From Physella acuta (Eukaryota > Mollusca > Gastropoda > Physidae): a stretch of 64,000 bases of DNA. Position numbers and translations under genes: made by a program. The notes beneath the pieces are model-generated. The model was not told the DNA's origin, made no database searches, and saw nothing but the letters and a program-made list of their open reading frames with translations. Location: positions 259,001 through 323,000 of the forward strand of contig NW_026732995.1 in the NCBI RefSeq assembly GCF_028476545.1, written 5' to 3'. Positions 10,601-21,370 of the stretch are shown here, piece after piece; within the stretch, counting starts at the first letter, position 1, and each line of letters begins with the position of its first letter.

Positions 10601-13442
10601 AGTATACTAATCCTGTGAATCTAAGATTTAACATGTTGTAAACTATTTTATTCTTGTCTTCTCTAGTTAGACGATAATAACATTTTTGACATTCCTGTTG
10701 CTGTTATTGCGAGTGATCGACCACATTACTTATATAGGTAATAGAATGTTTGTAAAAAAAACAACTCAAAATTGTGGCATTTTTTTTTGTCATATAAAAT
10801 TTTAAAATTCTAGTTGTTTTAAAGTAGAAATAATATTTAATGTACATTTAAAGAGTAGCGGTTACTATTACAAATTACAATCAATCTGTTATCAAAATTT
10901 AAAAATTATTTTATTAAAATAAACATAATATAAGTTAATGTGGGTAAAGTGGATATAAACCCAGTAGTGCTTGTGGATCCAAACCCACAATAAGACTATA
11001 AGTATATATACTTTCTTGGTCTATGCTTTAACAAAATAAATTTTATTTTCAAAATCTAGAATGCTATTGACTTTGTTAGCAATACCAGGTGCTAACCCTA
11101 AGATGGTGACAGTTTTTATTGATGGCTACTTTGAGGTACTTTTTGGTTGTAAAAATATTTGTAACTCTTTTTCTGATATTACATTTTCTTTCAAAGCCTA
11201 AAATAAATTAGCTTCAGCTTCACTTTTAATACTTACCTTAAAACTTTTCATCCAAAGTACCAGATAACTCTACACACATGACATTTTGAAAGCTGTACAT
11301 GATATTAAAGAAAACATTCAGGCAAAATCATTAACATTGGAAGTTTTTGAAACAGGAACTGAAGAAATAAGAGCAAAATTATTGTAACTGTTTTGTTGAT
11401 CATTTACTTTTTAACTCTATAGGAACCTTTTGCAGTAACCAAGTTATTTGGTCTCAGGGGTATTCAGCACACCCCCTTAGGTGTGAAGAATGCCCGCATC
11501 TCCCAGCACTATAAAGCCAGCCTCACTGCAACTTTTAATCTGTACCCGGTAAGCTCTTTTCTATTTCTTTTTTTTGTTACCCTTTTAAACATGACTATGT
11601 CATGTCTATCAGTAGCTATGTAATTAATGAGTTTCTTCAGCAACTGAATGTAAATATGCTCATCTGTTATTATTATTACCTTTCTAGAAAGCTCAGTATG
11701 CAATAGTAATAGAAGAAGATCTTAAAGTTTCGCCAGACTTTTTTAAGTAAGTTTCAATTTCATTTTATTAATTATTACATTAATGGGTAGGGGGATAAAG
11801 CTTGATTTAAGAAATGTGGCTCAATTATTGTTTTGAAAACTTGAATATTAATCATCTATTTCAGTTATTTTAGTCAAACAAAGCATCTTTTAGATGAAGA
11901 TCCTACCTTATATTGTATATCAGCATGGAATGATCAGGTAAGTCAACACTTAAGTTATCTGTTTATCATCATAACTGTTCAAAAATTATATTCTGGTAAT
12001 AAATACTACCAGCCCTACCAACTTTATTTTTATACAGGGCTACAAGCATTCAAGTAAAGATCCCCGCTTGTTGTATCGTGTTGAGACCATGCCAGGCTTA
12101 GGCTGGTTGTTAAAGCGTTCACTTTACAAAGACGAACTGGAACCACAATGGCCCACACCAGAAAAGGTTATTATATCACTTTAGATAATTACTTATATTT
12201 TTATGTAAAGAGCATGTTAATGTTTAACATAGCCTTGTTTAAAATTTTATGTTTTAAAAAGGGTAAATATTTTATTCTTTCAAAACCAGACTCACATCAA
12301 TAAAGTAGAGGGTATAGATATTTTCACAAGTGGGCTGTATCATCTTTTCCTTTAAACAATGAATTTTTTATATAACACTATATTAGATTTGTTCTGATTA
12401 TTTTTGTCATGTATTTCCTTCACTTTATGTCTTTGTAAACTTGCATTGTATGATTCTACCTTGCTGAATATGACATTTCTAATTTAAAGTTCAACATGCT
12501 TACATTTTTAAGTTAGACTGCTAAAATTTATATTTGTTAAATCTAAGTATTCATTATGAAAAAAAATTAACTGTAAACATTCTTTTACCTAGCAATGGGA
12601 CTGGGATATATGGATGAGGAGTGCTGGCATCCGTAAAGAGAGGGAGTGTATTATTCCTGATGTTAGCCGTACTTACCACTTTGGCTCTAAAGGGCTCAAC
12701 ATTAATCCCTACTTCCAGGAAGTTTATTTTGAAGCACGGGCATTGGTTTCTGAAGCTGGAGTTCAGCTCAGAGATGTAGACAGGTAAAACATCTCAATAT
12801 TGTTCACTAATCAAGTTTTTGTTTTACTTCTAATCCTTCATTTCCTATGATTTTGTCAATGGTGTAGGATGAAGAAGGATGAGTATGAAAAGCTGATTGA
12901 AGAACTTATATCGCAAGCACAGCCTGTTGATCATACTCTGAATCCTTGTAGCAGTGATTTCATCCCAGCTAATTTAGCTGAGGTAAGCATTCTGTTTTAA
13001 AATTTATGTTTCAATTTTAGTATCACACAATAATAAAAAGAAACATTGAAACTTGAGTGTAATTAATATTATATGTTTAGTCAAACAAATGAAATCAGTG
13101 CTTATCTGATGTTACAGCACAGTGTTACTTCCCTTCAAGAACCTGTTGTTTCAAATTACTGAACAGTTTATTTTAAATTTCCAGAGTTCTCTGTTAACAC
13201 TGTATATCAGAATGGAAACATTAACAGACTTTACCACATGGAGCATGTTAGCCAAGTGTTTCCACATTTGGGACCTTGATGTCAGAGGTTTTCATAAAGG
13301 CATGACCAGGATTTTTCTGAAAAACCACCATGTGATCATCATTGGAACACCTGCTTCCCCTTACTCTCTTTCAAAAGCTGCAAATATTGTACCCATTATA
13401 CAAGTGCCCAAAAATGAAACCACAAAGCAAGCAGCAAGCTAA
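7634..13442 (+). CDS. POMGNT1: Protein O-linked-mannose beta-1,2-N-acetylglucosaminyltransferase 1
   Basis: A Golgi type II membrane enzyme that adds GlcNAc in beta-1,2 linkage to O-mannose on alpha-dystroglycan-type glycans. Seventeen coding exons are joined at GT-AG sites with consistent phase: 7634-7762, 8085-8163, 8257-8387, 8485-8550, 8928-9041, 9658-9775, 9852-9950, 10281-10408, 10667-10737, 11060-11135, 11423-11548, 11688-11746, 11865-11937, 12038-12166, 12593-12783, 12868-12982, 13185-13442. The product is 653 aa (human 660). Exon 2 encodes the membrane anchor ([19 protein letters not shown]). The stem domain follows ([30 protein letters not shown]). The catalytic GT13 domain has GLRGIQHTP, the metal-binding EED motif (VIEEDL), [26 protein letters not shown] and DFTTW. 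ATG 7634 has the better context and aligns with the family start; ATG 7619 would add five residues. A TTTTAG acceptor-like site at about 7607 hints at an upstream non-coding exon. Confidence 0.96.
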
Positions 13443-16240
13443 TTAAATATATTTATTCAACACTACTTGAAATCAGTGGAAGCTGCTTGTCTTAGGAAAA
13501 TATAGAGCAACAAACTTGTGACATCTAAGCTTTATTTTGATGTGACCAAGGTAATTTATCACATTACCTTCTATTTATAACAAAACTTTATTTTAGATAT
13601 GTGTACTAAGTCGATATTGAACTAAAACATTTACAACATCCAAGATGAACCGTAAAACATTCTGGATGAGATACCTCATATTTCTGGATATTTGATTTCA
13701 ACAAGCAAATGCAATGATTTGCCATTATAGATTCAAAATTATGATTTTTATTCTCCACAATTGAATCACTGGTGCTGGCTTAAGTAATTAGTTTGATTTT
13801 ATCTGCAAATCTATATTTTAAGTACATCTTATTTATTTATTTTCTCAGTTTCAGCTTTAAGTTTACTTATTTTGACTTCTATTTAAAAATAAAATGCTTT
13901 GAAATATATAGTCAGCCCTGCTTGAACAGTTTTGGGAGCAATACATAACAGTTATGAATGTTTGACTCAAACTATATTTTTGGATATCATCTGTGATGGT
14001 TTGTTGCATGTGGTACAAAAGACACTGTATCCAAATAGTCTTTCCTAAGAAAGTTGTGACTTTATTGAAATGCGTTGCTATTGCCAAAATAGCATTAAGT
14101 CGATTTGTAGAATATTTGTTTTACCTGTATATATCATTGTTTTTATTTTTAATACAGCATATCAAAGTTATTTTATATATTGCACAATATTTATTGACCT
14201 CATATTATATATTATGAATTAAAATTGTATTGTACTATTAGTTTTTTTTTTAATATCCAAATGTATAGTCCAAGTTAAAAAATATACAACAATGACAAAT
14301 AATTCATTTCAAAATAATGATATTATCCCATCCTTCAGTTCTGTAATTGTAATACACATACAAATTTGGAACGTGCACCCAATTTCTCAAGCTACCCTAA
14401 CATGCCTGTAGATTTTAAAGATGTTCTGCAAACTATTTTGTTTGTTCTCATCCTTAAACGACATTAAAATAATTAACTGCTGATTTATCACATTTATTGT
14501 GAAAGCAATGCAATATGCACACATACATACATGTACAACTATATCACTATTCACTATTTGTGTAAACAATAATATACAATATTTATTGACCATTGTTAAC
14601 ATTCCTGCTTTTTTTAGACAAGTTTAGAAATAACAAAATCTGTGAATAATTGCTTTTTATCCATCAAAATTATTGAAATATTTTGTTCTGAGGTTTCCCT
14701 CTCAACCTAGTCCCTTTCACTTTCATGTACAGTAAACATACTAGCTCAGTTGTTATTATTGTTGTATAATGAGAATTACCTTAGTGCTAATTTTGTTTGT
14801 TACCTAATGTATTCCTTACTTTTTGCTTTTAAGTAAAATATTTCAAGACCATAATATTAACAATTAAAATGAGTCATAATACATAATGGGATCTGCTCAA
14901 TGAAAATTAACTTTTTTTTATCATGACACCATAAATAGAAGTAATTAAGATTTTAATACCAAAATCCATGATTAATATTAACTACCTATTTAAAATTCAT
15001 GTACAAATGTACACACATTTTTTATTAATTTGTTGAGAATGCTGATCAGAGCTGCTAAACAACTGACTGAATGTGACATGGAAATTCAAAAATCGAATTG
15101 TTTAAAAATACATCAAGTTGTTTTGTAGAGTTGTCCCCTGTTTAAGGTTCTACTTAAATGGCTTTTATACCAAGTATCTCAGCATAGACAGATGTGCCAA
15201 CATGCTATTTTAAGTTTATTAGGTACTTATTTTACTCTGTAACAGCATTTATTCTTTGACAAACTATTTTTTGTAATAATTGTGCCAATTGATCTGTGCA
15301 CATACTGAATAACTTATTCAATAATGTTTTTTGTTACTATATATTGTGGAAACATTTTCATAATAGTATTAATAGAGTTCAGTTGGCTGTGAAAATGTTA
15401 ATTAACTTCTTTTGGTCGTCATTATCCCTTGCTCCTGCATCTCTTTATTTTTTTACTTTAAATTGTAAAAATGTGTGAAATTCTATAATGTTTCTTGCAG
15501 TTAATGTATGTTATATTAGTTAAAATAAAATTGTAGCCATTCAGGGGGACTATTGAGCCTCTTCCATCCATGTAATTATGTCTTGTCAAATGTGACTGGA
15601 ACCTTTTCTATATTGGCTAACCTAGATCTGTTCTTCCCTACCTGTCTGTAAAAGATTTTATCTTTGCTGAGTAGTTCTTGAAGTTAATTGAAAATGTTCA
15701 CCTAAGTTCAGCTCTGTTTAAGCTGGGTAAATTTGTTTTCTAAAGATGTGCATTGGCTGCATACACCATGCATGTAATATGTAAGACTGGCTGCAATAGA
15801 GTAAATAGAGGAGTTGGTCAATATTGTGGTAGGAAGGGATTGGGGCAAAGTGTTCAAATATATTCATCTACCTAAGATAACTATGGCATTTGAGGGACCA
15901 AATTCAGAGGCTTATTTTTAATGGCTTTTTACAGGGCAAGTTTTATTTGATCAAATAGAGGTCATTTAAAAGGAATCTAAGTTTTATACCATTTCTACCA
16001 CTTTCATTTGACAATTTATATGACCCTTCCTTAGAGACATTAACTTTTAATCCATTTTTGAAATCTTATTAAAATATTTACTTAAACACATATAAATTAC
16101 CTGTTATACTATTGTTTACTATTGCATAAATACATTTTATCTTTGAGAGTTTTGTTTCCTCTATCAAAGACATAACAGTTTGATGAATGTGTACGTTTGA
16201 AGATGTGTTGCAACTATAGTTGTGTAAAATTCAGTTTCTA
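13443..16240. other. Probable POMGNT1 3' untranslated region and intergenic DNA
   Basis: AT-rich sequence downstream of the POMGNT1 stop. Candidate poly(A) signals AATAAA occur at 13888-13893 and near 15523, with nothing to choose between them. Small frames on both strands (such as 13863-14087 and 14387-14602) show no recognisable protein. No repeat stands out. Confidence 0.45.
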
Positions 16241-16257
16241 ACATTACTTTTAACTTT

Positions 16258-16402
16258 TTCGTGTACAGAGTTTAGAGGAAGTATTGTATTCAGGAAAAAA
16301 TCAAAATTAGACAAATCTTGATGTTTTACACCTCCCTTAGTCGGAAAAAACTTAGTTTTGCACTATTACAATTCTTTTTGTACACTCTGTATACGAGAAA
16401 GT
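16258..16402. mobile_element. MITE family A, partial and diverged
   Basis: Carries the diagnostic order TTTTTCGTGTACAG, a GATGTTTTACACCTCCCTTAG segment, GTCGGAAAAAAC and a terminal TATACGAGAAAGTAAAAAC. These match the ends of the copies at 24187-24885 and 41700-41900, but most of the interior is missing. Confidence 0.55.
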
Positions 16403-16544
16403 AAAAACCTTTCTTATTAAAAAATATTTATTTTTGCACAATTGCACTGTTAAAATATAAGAAAATATGAGAAAGTTGAGTAGAGATCTCTCCCTCTTTT
16501 TTTTAAAATTGTAAATTGTTTGACAGCCCACAGCTGCACCCCTT

Positions 16545-16615
16545 CCCCTCATCACACATGGTCATAAAATTAGACTCCTCCTAGTGTGATGTCATTTATG
16601 GACAACCCCTAATGC
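16545..16615. mobile_element. Harbinger-like MITE fragment (right end)
   Basis: CCCTCATCACACATGGTCATAAAATTA followed by GTGTGATGTCATTTATGG and ACAACCCC, then TAA. This is the right end of the family intact at 2427-2818. The left end is not seen. Confidence 0.6.
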
Positions 16616-17046
16616 AAAAGAAATAATTAAAATGAAACAAAATAATTATAAATCATTGAAACCATTTATTTCACAAATCATTATTAAAAATCATTATATG
16701 AAATATTTTAAAAAGCACTACTTCTGTTGAGTAAAGATTATCTATTTACATTGGTAAAACAGTATTATTATAACATCACAATGTGGTTTTTTATGATTGT
16801 CTAAAAATGATAAGAAAATTAGACATTAGATCTACTAATAAATGGAAGCTACAGTATTTGTTATATACATTAATAAAACACCAGGATTTAACCATCTGCA
16901 TCACACATATTAACATGGGCATTCCCGGCTCCAGCAGCCGGTATCTAACATTTCTCTTGCCCATAGTCATGATCCCCTGGCGTCCAACATTTGGGGGGAG
17001 GCAAGAAGAGATGCCTGAAAGAAACACTAGGCCCTTGACCTGGTTA

Positions 17047-17178
17047 ACATGGGTGTGATGTACAGTTGGACCATGATATCCCCATGCTCAACATGGGTGT
17101 GATGTACAGTTGGACCATGATATCCCCATGCTCAACATGGGTGTGATGTACAGTTGGACCATGATATCCCCATGCTCA
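17047..17178 (+). repeat. 44-bp tandem repeat, three copies
   Basis: The unit beginning ACATGGGTGTGATGTACAGT recurs at 17047, 17091 and 17135 with an exact 44-bp period and essentially no divergence. The near identity suggests recent duplication. The unit lies partly within a 91-codon chance frame at 16783-17058. Confidence 0.9.
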
Positions 17179-17199
17179 ACTACATTTTTTACATCACAG

Positions 17200-17752
17200 C
17201 CAATGCTACATGACTATTGGTATGTCTAAACTTCTACGGCAAGCAATGATATGGAAGTTGTTTCAGAAAACATGAAATGCCAGGGTTAAACTTAAATTGT
17301 CATTACGTGAATATTTTATACACTCTTGAAACTGACAATGCAAATAGCGGCTACATTTTTAGCCTATTTCAGCAAACATTAGTATCAATGGTTTTTTTTC
17401 GAGCTAAAACTGCTAAAATCTTCCAAATCAAGTTACTTTAAATAATTATGGTGTCTCGCTAATGTGCTACTTTCGCCTGTATAAATAGGTTAATAGATTT
17501 GATTCAAATGGCTGACTTTAAATTTAAACTAGTCGTCTTTTGACTTCCTCTTGTGGCATTTACAGCAATGTAAAACATTACTTTCATCATCTAGTGATAT
17601 ATTATATACAGCTATGTAATTGTAAAGAGTAAACTTTCATCACCACTGACAGTTACATCGATGTAAAGAGTCACTTTCATCAGTTGTGACATTTATCAGA
17701 ATTTATGTAATATGTTGTAACTTGTAAATGTCACTTCATGTGGCTGGTGACT
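17200..17752. other. Non-coding stretch between two minisatellites
   Basis: No gene. A loosely repeated text (TGTAAAGAGT...CACTTTCATCA) near 17570-17690 may be a decayed short tandem duplication. Confidence 0.4.
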
Positions 17753-18271
17753 GGCAACTCCTGGCCTAATGAGCACATCAACTGTGTCATATGAAACCAG
17801 GCTTCTAACACTAGGGTGGCAACTCCTGGCCTAATGAGCACATCAACTGTGTCATATGAAACCAGGCTTCTAACACTAGGGTGGCAACTCCTGGCCTAAT
17901 GAGCACATCAACTGTGTCATATGAAACCAGGCTTCTAACACTAGGGTGGCAACTCCTGGCCTAATGAGCACATCAACTGTGTCAAATGAAACCAGGCTTG
18001 TAACACTAGGGTGGCAACTCCTGGCCTAATGAGCACATCAACTGTGTCAAATGAAACCAGGCTTCTAACACTAGGGTGGCAACTCCTGGCCTAATGAGCA
18101 CATCAACTGTGTCAAATGAAACCAGGCTTCTAACACTAGGGTGGCAACTCCTGGCCTAATGAGCACATCAACTGTGTCAAATGAAACCAGGCTTCTAACA
18201 CTAGGGTGGCAACTCCTGGCCTAATGAGCACATCAACTGTGTCATATGAAACCAGGCTTCTAACACTAGGG
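17753..18271 (+). repeat. 65-bp minisatellite, eight copies
   Basis: Units starting GGCAACTCCTGGCCTAATGA begin at 17753, 17818, 17883, 17948, 18013, 18078, 18143 and 18208. Copies are nearly identical. One diagnostic site reads GTCATATG in units 1-3 and 8 and GTCAAATG in units 4-7. Unit 4 alone has TTG for TTC near its end. Blocks of shared variants indicate growth by unequal exchange or slippage. Confidence 0.95.
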
Positions 18272-19230
18272 ATTGATTTCTCGGCTCCCAGAGAGAGCTG
18301 CCATTAAAGCTTGTTAAATTAGACCCTAGGCCTAGTCAAAAGCAGAAGGTTCTCGATGCTATAATAAGTTAATATCTCATTACCACCGTGTGCTCTATAG
18401 GTGTAGTGTATTGATCAGCAGTCTAAAACACGTGCTTGTTGTCAGGACGTCTAGTAATGTAGGCTTACCACACGTCAGTAACTAATTAAGTCAGTTCGTC
18501 ATCAGCGGTTTGGGAAAACTGTTGCATTAAAACCATGTTGGGCTTAGCCGGTAAACGCAAACGGGTATTTTAAGAAATCTCAGAGTATATGAGATGTTTA
18601 AATATCATTCGTTATTTCTTTGGTAGCGCTGTCACCAAAGTAGCTAGGACGTGTACACGTGTCTATTTCATCATACTTAACTTTTAACTTAACTAGTCTA
18701 ATTTTAAACGGGTCGATGATGCGCAGAGCTTTTTTTGGAAACATCGGGGAAGGGGGGGGTCTATTATTGAAATGATACAAGGAGAGCTGAAAAAAAAAGT
18801 TGCATGCACTAGCTGTCTAAAGAATCAGAACAAGTTGAATGCACTAACCGTCTAAAGAATTAGCCGTCTAAAGAATCAGAACAAGTAGCATTCACTAGCC
18901 GTCTAAAGAATCCATAACAATATCTAGATTTGTTACCACTCATAACAGACACCCACATAAGTAATTGCCCAATCAAGTCAAAACACGACTTGTATATCTG
19001 TTCTTCACCTTCTACCTCGCTGTGTTGATCATTGCAATCTTGCCCCAGTGTCGTAATGAAAGCCGAGAAATCAAAAAGCCGATTTGAATCGAACTTCAGC
19101 GTATATGCCTTTAGGGGCGACATACTATGTATAGCGGCACCTTCAATCTAAGGCCTTTTAAATGGAAAAGAAATCTGTGCTGTGGCCGACATGGGTGAAA
19201 CCTGGCTATGAAAATCTTTCTGCGTCGGTA
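18272..19230. other. Non-coding, with a short TAGCCGTCTAAAGAATC repeat
   Basis: The phrase CGTCTAAAGAATCAGAACAAG and variants recur several times between 18810 and 18915. A minus-strand frame at 18860-19123 begins MSPLKAYTLKF and is protein-like in composition, but matches no family I know and has no supporting neighbours. Not called as a gene. Confidence 0.4.
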
Positions 19231-20340
19231 GGCCGTCTTTCATTGAAAGACACAAGCTCACCAGTCTGTAGGCCGTCTTTCATTGAAATAGACGTCTTAA
19301 AAGATACAAGCTCGCCACCTCACAAGTCAAGGAGATTATACAAGCTCGCCACCTCACCTCATACGTCAAGGAGATTATACAAGCTCGCCACCTCACAAGT
19401 CAAGGAGATTATACAAGCTCGTCACCTCACCTCACAAGTCAAAGAGATACAAGCTCGCCACATCACAAGTCAAGGAGATTATACAAGCTCGCCACCTCAC
19501 CTCACAAGTCAAGGAGATTATACAAGCTCGCCACCTCACCTCACAAGTCAAAGAGATACAAGCTCGCCACCTCACCTCATACGTCAAGGAGATTATACAA
19601 GCTCGCCACCTCACCTCATACGTCAAGGAGATTATACAAGCTCGCCACCTCACCTCACAAGTCAAAGAGATACAAGCTCGCCACCTCACCTCATACGTCA
19701 AGGAGATTATACAAGCTCGCCACCTCACAAGTCAAGGAGATTATACAAGCTCGCCACCTCACCTCACAAGTCAAAGAGATACAAGCTCGCCACATCACAA
19801 GTCAAGGAGGTACAAGCTCGCCACCTCACAAGTCAAGGAGATTATACAAGCTCGCCACCTCACAAGTCAAGGAGATTATACAAGCTCGCCACCTCACCTC
19901 ACAAGTCAAAGAGATACAAGCTCGCCACATCACAAGTCAAGGAGGTACAAGCTCGCCACCTCACCTCACAAGTCAAAGAGATACAAGCTCGCCACCTCAC
20001 CTCACAAGTCAAAGAGATACAAGCTCGCCACCTCACCTCACAAGTCAAAGAGATACAAGCTCGCCACCTCACCTCACAAGTCAAAGAGATACAAGCTCGC
20101 CACCTCACCTCACAAGTCAAAGAGATACAAGCTCGCCACCTCACCTCACAAGTCAAAGAGATACAAGCTCGCCACCTCACCTCACAAGTTAAAGAGATAC
20201 AAGCTCGCCACCTCACCTCACAAGTCAAAGAGATACAAGCTCGCCACCTCACCTCACAAGTCAAAGAGATACAAGCTCGCCACCTCACCTCATAAGTCAA
20301 GGAGATAATACAAGCTCGCCACCTCCCACACGTCAAAAGA
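19230..20340 (+). repeat. Minisatellite of mixed 31-39-bp units (CAAGCTCGCCACCTCA)
   Basis: About thirty units share CAAGCTCGCCACCTCA plus AAGTCAAAGAGATA or a GGAGATTATA variant. Lengths differ by an optional CTCAC and by the tail: 36- and 39-bp forms mix with 31- and 34-bp forms. From about 19940 to 20295 the array is a homogeneous 36-bp run of about ten units. Two seed copies containing GTAGGCCGTCTTTCATTGAA sit at 19229 and 19269. Because 36 and 39 are multiples of three, long frames run through both strands; I regard these as by-products. A run of about 17 C lies at 20346-20362. Confidence 0.95.
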
Positions 20341-20362
20341 TATTTCCCCCCCCCCCCCCCCC

Positions 20363-21370
20363 ACATACACACGTCAAAATGATTGAAGATGCATAGTACT
20401 TCACCCCTCTTTACGGTCTTTGTTGGTTTTTTTTTATGTTTGAAATAGGCATTTTCCTAGTGATCTTAGAAGTGAGACTTAAAATCGATTTTAGCCTTAA
20501 TGTACAGTTTGGAATATTCCTAGAGATCCGAGCCTTGTGTTTTAAAGTGGACCTTAGCCTAAAGTTTACTTTAAGAATAAAAAGTGTTTAGACAGGTTTA
20601 TAGTGCCGCAGGACATGGCTTGCTATTGTGTGTCATCTCTACCTACTGCTTACTGTTTTTGCGAGTTTTTTTTTTTTTTTTGTTACTTTCTAGTATATAT
20701 TGAGTGAATCCTATTGTTAAACTAGAAATGTATACATGTACGGTTTGATTACTGCTTGTATTGGTTTAAGTGCATACTAAATCTACACACGAATTAAACC
20801 ACTTGTAAAATCATTTCAAATGTAGGAATCTGGCGAAATTATAAGCCAATATCTTGTAAAGCATTCTAGACATTTGTTATTTTGCTAATATGGGCCAGGG
20901 AGGGTTCACATTTTATACATTCCCGCGCCAGTTACACAATCATTTCATGTTTACATAATAATTTATTAGACAATTATCGTTGATTGCCATTTTATGCAGA
21001 TAGCACAACATTTGTTGGGTGACTAAAATAATACAACGCAATTTAAAATATCACAACTAAGCAATGTCACAATAAAAGTGTAAAAACTGATATCTACATC
21101 GTATAGGCTACTATACATGAAGGCCTACTTTTGAGTTACTATACATGAAGGCCTACTTTAGAGGTACAATACCTTTAGGCCTAGTTTTGGTGACTTTGAA
21201 AATATTTGAGGTACTCAATCCAGTTGTGGTCTGGTACATTCTGTGCGTTTAAATAATAAATGCTTGATGTTCCCATTTTAAATATCACTGAAATAAAAGG
21301 CACAACAGAAAAGTACACTAACATTTTAAAAACATGACTTGAGATGACGAAAATGAAGTATCAACACAGA
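20363..21370. other. Intergenic or 3' untranslated DNA of the GAREM-like gene
   Basis: AT-rich, no gene. A short direct duplication, GTTACTATACATGAAGGCCTACTTT, about 28 bp apart, is seen at 21108-21162 (only part of the shared word is perfect). Nothing else noted. Confidence 0.45.

Noticed and set aside
13122-13184. Upstream Met of the last POMGNT1 frame as an independent start
   Set aside because: The reading upstream of 13185 is intron; a TTCCAG acceptor there joins the preceding exon in phase.
17753-18271. CRISPR-like array
   Set aside because: The units are contiguous with no unique spacers, and the genome is that of an animal.
18860-19123. Minus-strand exon beginning MSPLKAYTLKF
   Set aside because: It looks protein-like, but matches no family I know and has no neighbouring exons or conserved context. 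Left as non-coding.
19162-20295. 377-codon plus-strand frame as a repetitive protein gene
   Set aside because: It is entirely explained by a minisatellite lacking stops, with no recognised domain and mixed unit lengths that shift the peptide register.
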